From contig CAZVYX010000022.1 of NCBI GenBank assembly GCA_964631725.1, positions 1 to 64,000 on the forward strand: a stretch of 64,000 bases of DNA. The letters are read 5' to 3'. The translations under genes and the position numbers were made by a program. Each line of letters opens with the position of its first letter. Within the stretch, counting starts at the first letter, position 1. Below, piece after piece: positions 25,993 to 35,283 of the stretch. Under the pieces are notes generated by a model. The model was not told the DNA's origin. It saw nothing but the letters and a program-made list of their open reading frames with translations, and did not search any database. This stretch comes from GCA-2731375 sp964631725. GTDB lineage: Bacteria; Pseudomonadota; Alphaproteobacteria; GCA-2731375.

Positions 25993-26802
25993 TTAAACGG
26001 TGGTGATATCGGGCGCGTCCACCGCCTTCATGCCAACCACATTATAACCGCAGTCCACGTGATGGTTCTCGCCCGTGACGGCGCTGCCCAGATCGCTCAA
26101 CAGATACATGGCCGCGCCGCCGACTTCGTCAATGCCCACATTGCGGCGCATGGGTGAGTTGTATTCATTCCACTTCAGGATATAGCGGAAATCGCCGATG
26201 CCGGATGCGGCAAGGGTTTTGATTGGTCCCGCGGAGATAGAATTGACGCGAATATTAGCCGCACCCAGATCGGCCGCGAGATAGCGCACGCTGGCCTCCA
26301 ACGCCGCCTTGGCCACGCCCATGACATTGTAATGGGGCATCACACGCTCGGCCCCGTAATAGGTCAGGGTCACGATGGAACCGCCGTTGGGCATCAGCTT
26401 TTCCGCCCGCTGGCACAGCGTGGTGAAGGAATAGCACGAGATATCGACCGAGCGTTCGAAGTTGCCCGCCGTGGTGTCCACATAGCGGCCTTTCAATTCG
26501 TCCTTATCGGCGTAGGCGATGGCGTGAACCATGAAGTCCAGGCCGCCCCATTCCTCCTCGATCCGGGCGAAAACCGCGTCCATGCTGCCGTCGTCGGTGA
26601 CATCGCAGGGCATGACCATCTCGGAGCCGACGGATGCCGCCAAGGGGCGAACCCGCTTTTCCAATGCCTCGCCCTGAAAGGTGAAGGCCAGTTCGGCCCC
26701 CTGTTCAGCGGCTGCCTTTGCCACGCCCCACGCGATGGAGCGGTCGTTCGCCACACCCATCACCAGACCGCGCCGGCCCGCCAACAATCCTGCCCCAGAC
26801 AT
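25993..26802 (-). CDS. fabI: Enoyl-[acyl-carrier-protein] reductase (NADH), FabI type
   Basis: A 269-residue member of the SDR-like FabI family, which reduces enoyl-ACP in each cycle of fatty-acid elongation. It shows GLVMGVANDRSIAWGVAKAAAEQGAELAFTFQGE, DVTDDGSMDAVFARIEEEWGGLDFMVHAIAYA, LTYYGAERVMPHYNVMGVAKAALEA (catalytic Tyr and Lys) and NSISAGPIKTLAASGIGDF. The ATG at 26802 has GAGG six bases upstream; a GTG at 26814 is in frame but overlaps that site. It lies upstream of aroC. Confidence 0.95.
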   Translation of the reverse strand: MSGAGLLAGRRGLVMGVANDRSIAWGVAKAAAEQGAELAFTFQGEALEKRVRPLAASVGSEMVMPCDVTDDGSMDAVFARIEEEWGGLDFMVHAIAYADKDELKGRYVDTTAGNFERSVDISCYSFTTLCQRAEKLMPNGGSIVTLTYYGAERVMPHYNVMGVAKAALEASVRYLAADLGAANIRVNSISAGPIKTLAASGIGDFRYILKWNEYNSPMRRNVGIDEVGGAAMYLLSDLGSAVTGENHHVDCGYNVVGMKAVDAPDITTV

Positions 26803-26991
26803 CCCTTGCCTCACAAAATCGCGAAATTATCTACGTTCTCAATTGCTTGAGCCATTCTACACCAACCAACCCTAGGGGCAACTCACCAAAATTCGAGGCT
26901 GGTCCGGTTGTAATTCGGGCCTTGGGAATCAAGCGCTTGACGATATTGCAGGCCGTTTTCGGGCGCGCCGGCGCAAGGCTCGTAAGCGTCT

Positions 26992-27924
26992 CTATTCGCC
27001 GTCGGAATCCGTTTCGCTTTCGGATTGATCCTGATTTTTCGCCCATTCTTCCAAAAGGGCGGTCAACTCTGGATCCGGGGGATCGGGCAGGGTGACCTGC
27101 AAATGGACGTATTGATTACCGGCCTTGGCGGCTTTGGGTGGTTTGATGCCCTTGCCCTTCAGGCGCAGCACGCGGCCGCTATTGGTGCCCTTGGGAATGG
27201 TCATGGCGACGGAACCGTCGATGGTCGGCACCTCAATCTTCGCGCCCAGGACGGCGTCAGCCAGTTTCAGCGGCAGATCCAGATGGACATCGGTACCCTC
27301 GCGGCGAAACTGCTTGTGGCCCCGCACGCTGACTTCGACCAGTGCATCGCCGGCCCCGGCTGGTCCGGGATCGCCCTGACCGCGCAAACGAATCTGCTTG
27401 CCGTCTTCAATGCCGGCGGGAATGCTGACATCCAGCATTCTGCCGTCGGGCAGCGTTATGCGCCGGGTTGAACCCTTGGCCGCGTCCAGGAAATCCACGG
27501 TAATCTTGTAGGAGCGGTCGGGCCCCTTTTGTTGCCTCGCCTGGCCGGCGCGGCCGCCGCGCATGCCGGAAAAAAACTCGCCAAATATATCCTCGGCGTT
27601 GAAGCCGGCACCACCCGGTCCGCCGCCGAAACCGCCGCCAAACCCGGCGCCCGGGCCGCCGCCACGGCCGCCGGCATATTCAAAGCCATAGCGGGCCTTT
27701 TCCTGGCCATCGGCGCCGATTTCACCGTTGTCGTAGCGTTTTCGCGTCGCCTGATCGCCCAATAGGGAATACGCCGCCGAGACTTCCTTGAATCGATCGG
27801 CAACGACGGTGTCGTCCGGATTCAGATCCGGGTGCAGTTCCTTGGCCAGGCGGCGATAGGCCTTCTTGATCTCACCGTCGCTGGCGTCCTTCGCCACGCC
27901 CAAGACACTGTAAGGATCACGCAT
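26992..27924 (-). CDS. DnaJ C-terminal domain co-chaperone (CbpA-like)
   Basis: A 310-residue class II J-domain protein. The J domain (MRDPYSVLGVAKDASDGEIKKAYRRLAKELHPDLNPDD, HPD at about 32-34) is followed by a Gly/Phe-rich linker (GGRGGGPGAGFGGGFGGG) and DnaJ C-terminal beta domains (DVSIPAGIEDGKQIRLRGQGDPG, GTNSGRVLRLKGKG). No CxxCxGxG zinc fingers are present, separating it from DnaJ itself. It stimulates the ATPase of DnaK in the cytosol. The acidic tail is SESETDSDGE. It has its own upstream intergenic region of 147 bases. Confidence 0.93.
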   Translation of the reverse strand: MRDPYSVLGVAKDASDGEIKKAYRRLAKELHPDLNPDDTVVADRFKEVSAAYSLLGDQATRKRYDNGEIGADGQEKARYGFEYAGGRGGGPGAGFGGGFGGGPGGAGFNAEDIFGEFFSGMRGGRAGQARQQKGPDRSYKITVDFLDAAKGSTRRITLPDGRMLDVSIPAGIEDGKQIRLRGQGDPGPAGAGDALVEVSVRGHKQFRREGTDVHLDLPLKLADAVLGAKIEVPTIDGSVAMTIPKGTNSGRVLRLKGKGIKPPKAAKAGNQYVHLQVTLPDPPDPELTALLEEWAKNQDQSESETDSDGE

Positions 27925-28071
27925 AATCGCCTATTCCCAAAAGTACTACCCAAATCAACTGACATGGATAGGCTACGCCCGTCAATGCCATCCCATAATA
28001 ATATGGTTACGATAGTGAAAGGTTAACAGGTCCGAAAGAATGATCTTCGGCGCAAAAGATGCTGAAAACGG

Positions 28072-29343
28072 CTAATCCGCTTCCCGTAACAGGTGCCGCG
28101 CGGCCAGGTGTTCCTCGGCGCTCATGATGCCATCGAGCGCCTTTTTGCTGATCCTGGCGCCGGTATGCTGTTGCGCCGCCGCGCGGCTCAGCCAGAAAAA
28201 CCCCAAGGGGCGGTCGGCCTCGGAAAAACCGTTTTGCAGGTATAATTTGCCCAACTGATATTGCGCCTCGGCGTGGCCATCCTTGGCCAGCGGCTGCCAG
28301 CGTTGTTTGGCGGTGCTGAAATTTGCGGCATGCAGTGCGACCAGGCCAGCGGCGATGTCGCGCCGGGCCGCCGCTTCCCCGCCCTTGTCGGACGGCCCAT
28401 TGCGCGGCCCATTGGGGATGTTTTCCGGGCCGCCGTCGTGGTCCGAATCAGGCTTGGGCGTAAAGAAGGCGATTATCTCAGTCCACGAGACGTCGTTGCC
28501 GCTGTCCAGCCTGCCCGCCGTCGAGGCGACAATCGGCGTTCCCTTGGCGGCAGCGGTCTCGACATTCTTGGCCTTGCCGGATTCGGTTGCCATTCGTTCC
28601 GGCTTCTTTTCAGCCGAGGGCACCGCCTTGGCGGAAACAGCGGGTACCGGCTTCGGCGCGGCGGCAGGCGGATTTTGCTGGTGTCGCGATTTCGGCGGAT
28701 CTGGGGGGCCGGCGGGGCCGGAGATTATCGCGACCAGTTTGCCCAGGGCTTGGATTGCCGGCTTATGCCCGGCCTTGGCGGCCCGATATAGCCATCCGGC
28801 CGCCTTGGCCTCGTTCCGTTCCACCCCTTCGCCGCGAAGGTACAGCAGGGCCAGATTGTATTGCGCCAGGACATGGCCGTTCGCCGCGGCGGCGGTGAAC
28901 CAATGGGCGGCCTGGCGGGGATCTTCCTCCAACCCCTGGCCGCGCAGGTACATGATCGCAAGGTTGGCCTGCGCCCGGGCCAACCCGCTGTCCGCCGCCA
29001 ATCGGTACCAGGCTACGGCCTGAACGAAATCCTGCGGCACGCCCAGGCCCATTCGGTAAAGGTGGGCAAGGTTGCGCTGGGCGGCGGGGTCACCGCGATG
29101 GGCATGGGGCAGCCAGATTTTCCGTGCTTTTTCATATTCGCCACGGTCAAACGCCTCAACCCCGGCTGTAAAGGGATGCCGCGGTTCTTCCGCGGATGAT
29201 ATCCGTGCCGCGTCTCGTTCCTCGGCCCAGGCTGGTCCGGCGGCCAGGGCCAACAGCAGGCAGAAGAACAGGAACGCCGTGCGCGGCAACCTCAAGCAAC
29301 GGCCAATGGCGCGTTTAACCGTTGACGATTTTCCAACTACCAT
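28072..29343 (-). CDS. Secreted Sel1-repeat (TPR-like) protein
   Basis: About 423 residues with an N-terminal signal (RTAFLFFCLLLALAAGPAWAEE) and at least four Sel1-like repeats, such as AQRNLAHLYRMGLGVPQDFVQAVAWYR, AQANLAIMYLRGQGLEEDPRQAAHWF and AQYNLALLYLRGEGVERNEAKAAGWLYRAA. A long Pro/Ala/Lys-rich linker (residues ~205-300) and two more repeats follow at the end. These repeats are protein-binding scaffolds; the partner is unknown. The start is uncertain: ATG 29343 overlaps the preceding lipoprotein gene by 29 bases and leaves a long basic region before the hydrophobic core, and a later TTG is possible. Confidence 0.82.
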   Translation of the reverse strand: MVVGKSSTVKRAIGRCLRLPRTAFLFFCLLLALAAGPAWAEERDAARISSAEEPRHPFTAGVEAFDRGEYEKARKIWLPHAHRGDPAAQRNLAHLYRMGLGVPQDFVQAVAWYRLAADSGLARAQANLAIMYLRGQGLEEDPRQAAHWFTAAAANGHVLAQYNLALLYLRGEGVERNEAKAAGWLYRAAKAGHKPAIQALGKLVAIISGPAGPPDPPKSRHQQNPPAAAPKPVPAVSAKAVPSAEKKPERMATESGKAKNVETAAAKGTPIVASTAGRLDSGNDVSWTEIIAFFTPKPDSDHDGGPENIPNGPRNGPSDKGGEAAARRDIAAGLVALHAANFSTAKQRWQPLAKDGHAEAQYQLGKLYLQNGFSEADRPLGFFWLSRAAAQQHTGARISKKALDGIMSAEEHLAARHLLREAD

Positions 29344-29791
29344 CCGGCTGCCTGCAGGCCGTGCCATAAGCCGTCTCCGTCTTGCCGTCCACGGTTATCG
29401 ACTGCTCATACTCCCGGCAGTACTGCCCGGAGGCGTTTTGGTAGGAAGGCTGCGGCGTGACGGTACCGGAATGGCCGCTGTCGGGATTGCGCCAGCTGAC
29501 CGTATTGCCTGATGGCGTGGATTCGAGGCCTCGTTGCGTGGTTCGTTCCATGGCGAGGCGATCGGCCCGGTCCAGGGATTTGCCAATCTCGCTGCCCAGA
29601 AATCCGCCCAACAGGGTGCCGGCGGCCACCGCCACCAAGGTTCCCCGGCCCTTGCCGATCTGACTGCCGGCGACCGCGCCGCCAACCGCGCCCAAAAGAG
29701 TTCCAAGGGTTTGCTTTTCGCCGCCTTGTTGGCAGGCGGCCATTGCGAGCGCCAAGAGCCCGATGGCCAGGTAACGTACGCTTCGTATCAT
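29315..29791 (-). CDS. Glycine-zipper outer-membrane lipoprotein
   Basis: A 158-residue lipoprotein related to the 17-kDa surface antigen/SlyB group. The signal MIRSVRYLAIGLLALAMAAC ends in a lipobox (AMAA-C), and a glycine-zipper segment follows (LLGAVGGAVAGSQIGKGRGTLVAVAAGTLLGGFLGSEIG is the full stretch, residues ~35-73). The C-terminal half has the conserved SGQYCREYEQSITVDGK and ACRQPDGSW. I chose the ATG at 29791 (GGAA seven bases upstream) because it places the signal peptide at the N-terminus; ATG 29803 is four codons earlier. It is probably anchored in the outer membrane; role unknown. Confidence 0.88.
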   Translation of the reverse strand: MIRSVRYLAIGLLALAMAACQQGGEKQTLGTLLGAVGGAVAGSQIGKGRGTLVAVAAGTLLGGFLGSEIGKSLDRADRLAMERTTQRGLESTPSGNTVSWRNPDSGHSGTVTPQPSYQNASGQYCREYEQSITVDGKTETAYGTACRQPDGSWKIVNG

Positions 29792-30031
29792 CGTCGTTTC
29801 CATTCGATATATCTGTAAACACGTTGCGGCAAGGCGCCGCATGAGCGTAACGCGCCAATGACACATATATATAGGATGATTATGCTACATCACTAGAACA
29901 GATTTCAGTGCTGCTCGACACATATTGGCTGCATTTCCTGTCAATTGCGGTTGATATGCGCGTGGTCATGTGCCGCTGATGGCATGAAGAACGTTGAAAC
30001 CGGTTGCTATCCAGGGCAGGGGAGCGAAAAA
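29792..30031. other. Divergent intergenic region between lipoprotein and CDF transporter genes
   Basis: About 240 bases that are less GC-rich than the neighbouring genes, with TATATATAGG near 29868-29877. It should contain promoters for both directions, but no hexamer pair is convincing by eye. No small ORF with protein-like features was seen. Confidence 0.45.
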
Positions 30032-30934
30032 GTGGTCGAGAATCCAAACGCCAGGCTCTTGCGGCTGGCGACGTATGCCGCCGTGGCCGTGGCCGGGTTG
30101 TTGATCCTGGCCAAGCTGGCGGCATGGTTCCTGACCGATTCCGTTGCCATTCTGAGTTCGTTGATGGATTCGCTGCTGGATGCGGGCGCCTCCCTGGTCA
30201 ATATGTATGCCGTCGCCCATGCCCTGGTGCCGGCCGATCGCGAACATCGTTTTGGTCATGGCAAGGCGGAGGCATTGGCCGGGCTGGCGCAGTCGGCCTT
30301 TATTTCCGGTTCCGCCCTGTTTCTTTTGGCGGAGGCGGGACAGCGCCTGATCGAGCCGCAACCAATTGTCCGTGACGAGATCGGTATCGCCGTCATGGTC
30401 CTGTCGCTGGTTCTGACCATCGCCTTGGTCTTGTTCCAGCGCCACGTGGTCAAACGCACCAATTCCATCGCCATTGCGGCGGACTCGGTGCACTACCGGG
30501 CCGATATTCTGGCCAACGCCGGCATTATTGCCGCCCTGGTTTTGGCCGGGCGTTATGGCTGGATTTATGCCGACGCCATCGTTGCCATCTTGGTCGCGGT
30601 CTACATTTTGTTCGGTGCCTGGGGCATTATTCGCGGCGCTCTGGACCAGTTGATGGACCGGGAACTGCCCGAGGAACAGCGCGCCCGCATCCGGGAAATT
30701 GCCCTGGCTCACGGCGATGTGGTGGACGTGCACGACATGCGCACGCGCGCTTCGGGAACGCAGAACTTCATCCAGTTGCACCTGGAACTGGATGGCGGTC
30801 TGACCTTGCTGAAATCCCACGCGATCGCCGATGCGGTCGAGGCCGCCATCTGCCAGGCCTTTCCTGGCGCCGAAGTCATCATTCACCAGGATCCGGCGGG
30901 ACTGGAAGAATGGCATCCCGAATTCCCGTCCTGA
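30032..30934 (+). CDS. Cation diffusion facilitator family metal transporter
   Basis: A 300-residue CDF transporter that exports divalent metals such as Zn, Fe or Mn in exchange for protons. Transmembrane helices start at ATYAAVAVAGLLILAKLAAWF. The metal-site signatures are DSLLDAGASL and HRFGHGKAEALAGL, then DSVHYRADILAN. The cytosolic C-terminal domain ends with HLELDGGLTL and VIIHQDP. I chose the GTG at 30032 because AGGGGAG sits about seven bases upstream and the protein gets the usual CDF length; upstream in-frame ATGs (29945, 29984) lack a ribosome-binding site. Its end overlaps the kinase gene by 25 bases. Confidence 0.92.
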   Translation: MVENPNARLLRLATYAAVAVAGLLILAKLAAWFLTDSVAILSSLMDSLLDAGASLVNMYAVAHALVPADREHRFGHGKAEALAGLAQSAFISGSALFLLAEAGQRLIEPQPIVRDEIGIAVMVLSLVLTIALVLFQRHVVKRTNSIAIAADSVHYRADILANAGIIAALVLAGRYGWIYADAIVAILVAVYILFGAWGIIRGALDQLMDRELPEEQRARIREIALAHGDVVDVHDMRTRASGTQNFIQLHLELDGGLTLLKSHAIADAVEAAICQAFPGAEVIIHQDPAGLEEWHPEFPS

Positions 30935-32484
30935 ACCAACAGGAAGTCGTCGACTTCCTGAAACGCCCCGAAAGCTTCAGCTTGGCCGGGGCGGAGGACG
31001 TATGCTGCATTGAAACCCATGGCGCCTTGATTTTCCTGGCCGGCGAATTTGCCTATAAGCTGAAGCGCGATGTGCGCCTGCCTTATCTGGATTTTTCGAC
31101 CCTGGAAAAGCGGCGTGCGGCCTGCGAGAACGAAGTGCGTCTGAACCGGCGCACGGCGCCCGATCTCTATCTCGGGACCGTGCCGGTCATACAGTCGAAT
31201 AGCGGCGCCTTGGCGATCGGCAGCGGTGATGATGGCGGTGCCGATGGCGGCGAAATTGTCGACTGGCTGGTGAAGATGCGGCGTTTTCCCGATGATGCCC
31301 TGTTGAGCCGGGTGGTCGCCAGGGAACCCCTGTCACCGCAAATCGTGCACCGTCTGGCTGACATGATAGCCGACTTTCATCAACGGGCCGAAAAATCCAA
31401 CGCCTGGGGCGGGGCGGATGAATTGGCGCGTATTGCCAGGGGCGATGCGGAGTCCATGGCCCGCTTTACCCCCGATCTGTTCGACCCGGCGCGGGCGCAA
31501 GCCGTGGCAGACGGCATGCTGCGCGTGGTGGAGGAGCAGCGCGGCAATCTGGAATGGCGCCGGGAAAACGGCTTTGTCCGCCATGGCCATGGTGATTTGC
31601 ATCTGGCCAATATCTATCTCGATGAGGGGCAGCCCAGGCTGTTCGACGCGATCGAGTTCGATGACCGTTTGGCGCAAAACGACGTCCTTTATGATCTGGC
31701 GTTCTTGTTGATGGACCTGTGGCACCGGGATCTGCGGGGCGAGGCGAACCGGGTCTTCAACCGCTATCTGTTGCGCACCGGCGATTTGGCGGGGCTGGGC
31801 GCACTGCCGCTGTTCCTGTCGCTTCGGGCTGGTATCCGGGCCCATGTCTCCGCCACCATGGCGGCCGGATCGAATGCAGACGAGCGGAAATCCGAACTGC
31901 GGGCCGAAGCGGTGCGTTATCTCGATCTCGCGGCCTCCGTGTTGCAAACGCGCCCGGTCTTTCTGCTTGCGGTCGGTGGTTTCTCGGGCAGCGGCAAATC
32001 GCATCTTTCCGCTGCCCTGGCGCCGCTATTGGGCCCGGTGCCGGGGGCGGTGCATTTGCGCAGCGATGAATTGCGCAAGGTTATGTTGGGACAAGATCCC
32101 GAAACACCATTGGAACCGGCGGCCTATCGCGGCGAGGTCAGTGCCAGGGTCTATGGCGAGATGGGCCGGCGCGCGGGACAGGCATTGTCGGCGGGGCATG
32201 CCGTGATCGCCGATGCGGTTCATAACCGCGCCGAAGGGCGCGAAGCCCTGGCCGGGATCGCGGCCCGATGTGGCGTGCCCTTCCTGGGCATCTGGCTGGA
32301 GGCGAAGCCTGAGCTAATGGCGCGGCGCATCGAAGGGCGGCGCGGCGATGCCTCGGACGCCGATGCAGCCGTGATGAAAAGGCAGGTAAGGTCCGGGGCG
32401 GGATCCATGGACTGGCATCGTCTCGATGCCGCCTTGCCCTTGGAGGCAAAGCTGCGGCAAGTTCAGGAACTGCTTGGCTATTAA
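30910..32484 (+). CDS. Two-domain kinase: aminoglycoside phosphotransferase-like plus P-loop ATPase
   Basis: A 524-residue fusion protein. Residues ~1-330 resemble an APH-type kinase: the ATP site FAYKLKRDVRLPYLDFSTLEKRR, the catalytic loop GFVRHGHGDLHLANIYLDEG (HGDLHLAN) and the metal Asp in LFDAIEFDD. Residues ~345-524 are a P-loop kinase with Walker A GGFSGSGKSHLS, like small-molecule or nucleoside kinases. Such fusions are widespread in proteobacteria but uncharacterised; the substrate is unknown. It overlaps the CDF gene, suggesting coupled expression. Confidence 0.87.
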   Translation: MASRIPVLNQQEVVDFLKRPESFSLAGAEDVCCIETHGALIFLAGEFAYKLKRDVRLPYLDFSTLEKRRAACENEVRLNRRTAPDLYLGTVPVIQSNSGALAIGSGDDGGADGGEIVDWLVKMRRFPDDALLSRVVAREPLSPQIVHRLADMIADFHQRAEKSNAWGGADELARIARGDAESMARFTPDLFDPARAQAVADGMLRVVEEQRGNLEWRRENGFVRHGHGDLHLANIYLDEGQPRLFDAIEFDDRLAQNDVLYDLAFLLMDLWHRDLRGEANRVFNRYLLRTGDLAGLGALPLFLSLRAGIRAHVSATMAAGSNADERKSELRAEAVRYLDLAASVLQTRPVFLLAVGGFSGSGKSHLSAALAPLLGPVPGAVHLRSDELRKVMLGQDPETPLEPAAYRGEVSARVYGEMGRRAGQALSAGHAVIADAVHNRAEGREALAGIAARCGVPFLGIWLEAKPELMARRIEGRRGDASDADAAVMKRQVRSGAGSMDWHRLDAALPLEAKLRQVQELLGY

Positions 32485-32485
32485 G

Positions 32486-32532
32486 GACCATTCGTCGCAG
32501 CCCTGGCGCGTTGCCAGACGGATCGAATGGTC
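32486..32532 (+). other. Nested inverted repeat between kinase and universal stress protein genes
   Basis: GACCATTCG (32486-32494) pairs with CGAATGGTC (32524-32532), and inside it CTGGC (32503-32507) pairs with GCCAG (32513-32517). No T-run follows at once, so it may be a weak terminator of the kinase mRNA or an operator near the next promoter. TATATT at 32536-32541 just after it could be a -10 element for the stress-protein gene. Confidence 0.5.
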
Positions 32533-32589
32533 GCATATATTAATTACAGGTGGCTATTCGTGGCCGCGGCAGCCTAAGGAGAGTGAAAT

Positions 32590-33420
32590 ATGACCTACAA
32601 GCGCATCATGGTGCCCCTCAATGGCATGGACGATGCCGCTCAAGCCCTCAGGCTCGCCTTTGATATCGGCCAGCGCTTCGAGGCTGAGGTGATCGGCCTG
32701 CATGCCGCCTTCGAAACCTCCGGCGCCCTGCCCTACATGGGTGAGAGCATGTCCGGTGCCTTGCTCGACAACATGGTCGCGGCCATGGAGAAGGAGGCGT
32801 CAGGCCGTCAGAAGGCTGCTCAGGCGGCACTTGATAAGGCGCGCGAGGCGGTTTCCGGCCGCGGAAAGCTTGTTGTACAGCGCGGGGTTGAGGAGGATGT
32901 GCTGGCCCAGCATGGCCGCTTGGCCGACCTGCTTGTCGTGGCCCGAGGTGCTTCCGATATTGCGTTGAGCGAAAGCCCGACCATGCAGGCCGCGATCATG
33001 GAAACCGGCCGCCCGGTTCTGGTCGCCCCGCCGACACCGGTCGAGACCGTGGGGCGCAACGTTTTGGTTGCCTGGAACGGTTCGGCCCAGGCGGCCCGCG
33101 CCCTGGGCGCCGCCATGCCGCTGCTATGCCAGGCCGACGCGGTCACCTTGGTGCGCATCGATGAAGGCTCCGGCGAGGGACCGCCGATCGGCGATGCAGT
33201 CGACTATCTGGCCGCCCACGGTTGCCAGGCCGAGGCGATTTTCCAGGCCAGCGGCCACGGTTCGATCGGCGATGCGCTGTTGCTGGCGGCCCACAAGCAG
33301 GCGGCTGATCTGATGGTGATGGGCGCTTACAGCCATAACCGCATCCGTGAATTGGTTTTTGGCGGCGCTACGCTGGAGGCGCTGTTGGACGCCACGATCC
33401 CGGTACTTATGGTCCATTGA
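32590..33420 (+). CDS. Universal stress protein (tandem UspA domains)
   Basis: A 276-residue protein with two Usp-like halves. The first begins YKRIMVPLNGMDDAAQALRLAFDIGQRFEAEVIGLHAAFE. The second begins GRNVLVAWNGSAQAARALGAAMPLL and ends with the ATP-binding pattern MGAYSHNRIRELVFGGATLEALLDATIPVLMVH (G-x2-G-x9-G-S/T-like, partly degenerate). Usp proteins are cytosolic stress or starvation factors. AAGGAG lies eight bases before the ATG. It is a single gene, convergent with the dioxygenase gene. Confidence 0.92.
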   Translation: MTYKRIMVPLNGMDDAAQALRLAFDIGQRFEAEVIGLHAAFETSGALPYMGESMSGALLDNMVAAMEKEASGRQKAAQAALDKAREAVSGRGKLVVQRGVEEDVLAQHGRLADLLVVARGASDIALSESPTMQAAIMETGRPVLVAPPTPVETVGRNVLVAWNGSAQAARALGAAMPLLCQADAVTLVRIDEGSGEGPPIGDAVDYLAAHGCQAEAIFQASGHGSIGDALLLAAHKQAADLMVMGAYSHNRIRELVFGGATLEALLDATIPVLMVH

Positions 33421-33437
33421 TGCGCCAGTGTCCTGGT

Positions 33438-34385
33438 TCAGGGACTGGCCTTGGTGACGAATTTCTCGGGCGCATCCTCGCCCCATTGGCTGGCCAGGCC
33501 ATCTTCGGCTGAAACCAGATTGGAACCGTTCGCCAGGTTCATGCGGTCCGTATCGGCCCAGCGTTCATGTATGCGGCCCCAGGGATCGCTCCAATAGTCA
33601 AATACCTGACTGCCCAATACGTGCCGGCCGACGCCCCACATATGCTCATACTTGCCCAAATCGGTCAGATATTCGTGGTCCATGAACACCGCATCGATGT
33701 CCGGTATCTCAAACGACAGATGGTTCAGTCCGGCATTTTCATTCCGGATGCAGAATAATGTATGATGATCGGTATATTCAGCGCCACGGTCGCAGCGGTT
33801 GAAGGAGCCGATGATGTTGTCTTCCTGGCCGGCATAAACATCATCCGAGCTTATGAAACCCAAGGTCTCCTGAAACCAGCGCGCGGTTTCCACCACTTTC
33901 GGCGTTGCCATGACGCTGTGGCCGATGCGTTTTACAGGCGATGGTGATTTCGGCAGACGTACCGGCAGACCGGCCCGGCGCAACGGCTCGGCGCCGCTGT
34001 TGTTCAATTCCCGCGCGACCGTTTGCGCCGGCAGGGTTGCCTGGCCGTGGATTACTTCGATCTGATAGCCGTTCGGCTCCGTCAGCCGCACCCGCCTGCC
34101 GCCGCCCGGTTCATCGATGTCTTCGATGGCCGAGGCACCGGGCGTGGCAGCCAGGCGTTCCAGGTCGGCTTCGCTGCCGGCGTGGTAGGCAAAGCCCACG
34201 AATGCCGGTTCTCCCAGCTCGGTGACATGAATATGATGGTCCGGATCGGTGCCGCGCATGAACAGGGCTTCGTTCGTCCGGTCGGCCCGGCGCATGCCGA
34301 AATGTGTAAGAAATTCCTCCATGGCGTCCAGATCCGGCGCCCGCAGCCGTCCATACGCCAGTTCCCTAACCTTGATCATGGCCAT
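33438..34385 (-). CDS. VOC-family extradiol-type ring-cleavage dioxygenase
   Basis: A 315-residue two-module VOC protein. Candidate iron ligands are His in RIGHSVMATP, His in AGLNHLSFEI and Glu in DYWSDPWGRIHE. The string from GRHVLGSQVF to WGRIHE almost fits the extradiol dioxygenase signature (x-H-x7-x-Y-x2-D-P-x-G-x3-E). It therefore probably opens a catechol-like ring using Fe(II) and O2. GGAGG six bases before the ATG at 34385 supports this start. It is divergent from an SDR gene, which could supply or process the substrate. Confidence 0.84.
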   Translation of the reverse strand: MAMIKVRELAYGRLRAPDLDAMEEFLTHFGMRRADRTNEALFMRGTDPDHHIHVTELGEPAFVGFAYHAGSEADLERLAATPGASAIEDIDEPGGGRRVRLTEPNGYQIEVIHGQATLPAQTVARELNNSGAEPLRRAGLPVRLPKSPSPVKRIGHSVMATPKVVETARWFQETLGFISSDDVYAGQEDNIIGSFNRCDRGAEYTDHHTLFCIRNENAGLNHLSFEIPDIDAVFMDHEYLTDLGKYEHMWGVGRHVLGSQVFDYWSDPWGRIHERWADTDRMNLANGSNLVSAEDGLASQWGEDAPEKFVTKASP

Positions 34386-34503
34386 TGGCTTCCTCCCCAC
34401 AGGAAAATTCAAGCGATCAGGAAAGACTAAACCCAATGAGAATTTACAGGCAAGGGGCGGCTATGCTGGTATTATCGGCGAAAGGTGTTAGGTATTAAGA
34501 ACC

Positions 34504-35256
34504 ATGAACACGACAACAACCAATAGCCGCCGCACCCTGGTTCTGACCGGGGCCAGCCGGGGCATCGGCCATGCCACGGTCAAACGGTTTTCCTCGGCTG
34601 GCTGGCGGGTCATTACATGCTCCCGCCAGGCGTTCCCGGAAGACTGTCCGTGGGAGGCCGGGCCCGAGGATCATTTGCAGATCGATCTGGCCGACCCGGG
34701 CGACGTGGATGCCGGCATCGCCGAACTGAAGAACCGGCTGGGCGGTGACCCCCTGCATGCGCTGGTCAACAACGCCGGTATCTCGCCCAAGAGCACGGAT
34801 GGCGGCCGCCTTTCAAGCCTGACCACGGATATGGAGACCTGGCAGCAGGTCACCCAGGTCAATTTCTACGCCCCGATCATGCTGGCGCGCGGGCTGTTGG
34901 ATGAATTGCAGTTGGCCCAGGGATCGGTGGTCAATGTCACCTCCATCGCCGGCAGCCGGGTGCATATGTTCGCCGGCACGGCCTATGCCACATCGAAAGC
35001 CGCCCTGGCCTCCCTGACGCGGGAGATGGCGGCGGATTTCGCGCCCCGGGGCATCCGTGTCAACGCCATCGCGCCGGGCGAGATCAAGACCGAGATCCTC
35101 TCGCCCGATACCGAGGAACTGCTCGCCCCGACCATTCCCATGCGGCGCCTGGGCACGCCGGAGGAAGTGGCGAAGACGATCTATTTCCTGTGCACGGAGC
35201 AATCCAGCTATGTGAATGGCGCGGAAATCCACATTAACGGCGGGCAACATGTATGA
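34504..35256 (+). CDS. Short-chain dehydrogenase/reductase
   Basis: A 250-residue classical SDR. It has the cofactor motif TGASRGIGHA, NNAG in LVNNAGISPKS, the catalytic Ser in VVNVTSIAGS and the Tyr/Lys pair in YATSKAAL, plus the C-terminal NGAEIHINGGQHV. It oxidises or reduces an alcohol/ketone with NAD(P); the substrate is unknown. The residues after TGASRG suggest NADP is possible. It stands 118 bases from the divergent dioxygenase and 27 bases upstream of an HDAC-like gene. Confidence 0.9.
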   Translation: MNTTTTNSRRTLVLTGASRGIGHATVKRFSSAGWRVITCSRQAFPEDCPWEAGPEDHLQIDLADPGDVDAGIAELKNRLGGDPLHALVNNAGISPKSTDGGRLSSLTTDMETWQQVTQVNFYAPIMLARGLLDELQLAQGSVVNVTSIAGSRVHMFAGTAYATSKAALASLTREMAADFAPRGIRVNAIAPGEIKTEILSPDTEELLAPTIPMRRLGTPEEVAKTIYFLCTEQSSYVNGAEIHINGGQHV

Positions 35257-35283
35257 GTTCGTCTGTCTCTTGGAGTATGTCTG

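Noticed and set aside
26929..26940. Palindrome TCAAGCGCTTGA considered as an FNR-type site
   Set aside because: The half-sites are in the reverse order (TCAA...TTGA) to the FNR consensus and there is no denitrification gene nearby; it lies between two convergently unrelated transcription units.
33424..33447. Imperfect inverted repeat at the end of the universal stress protein gene as a terminator
   Set aside because: The stem is broken, no T-run follows, and it overlaps the stop of the convergent dioxygenase gene.
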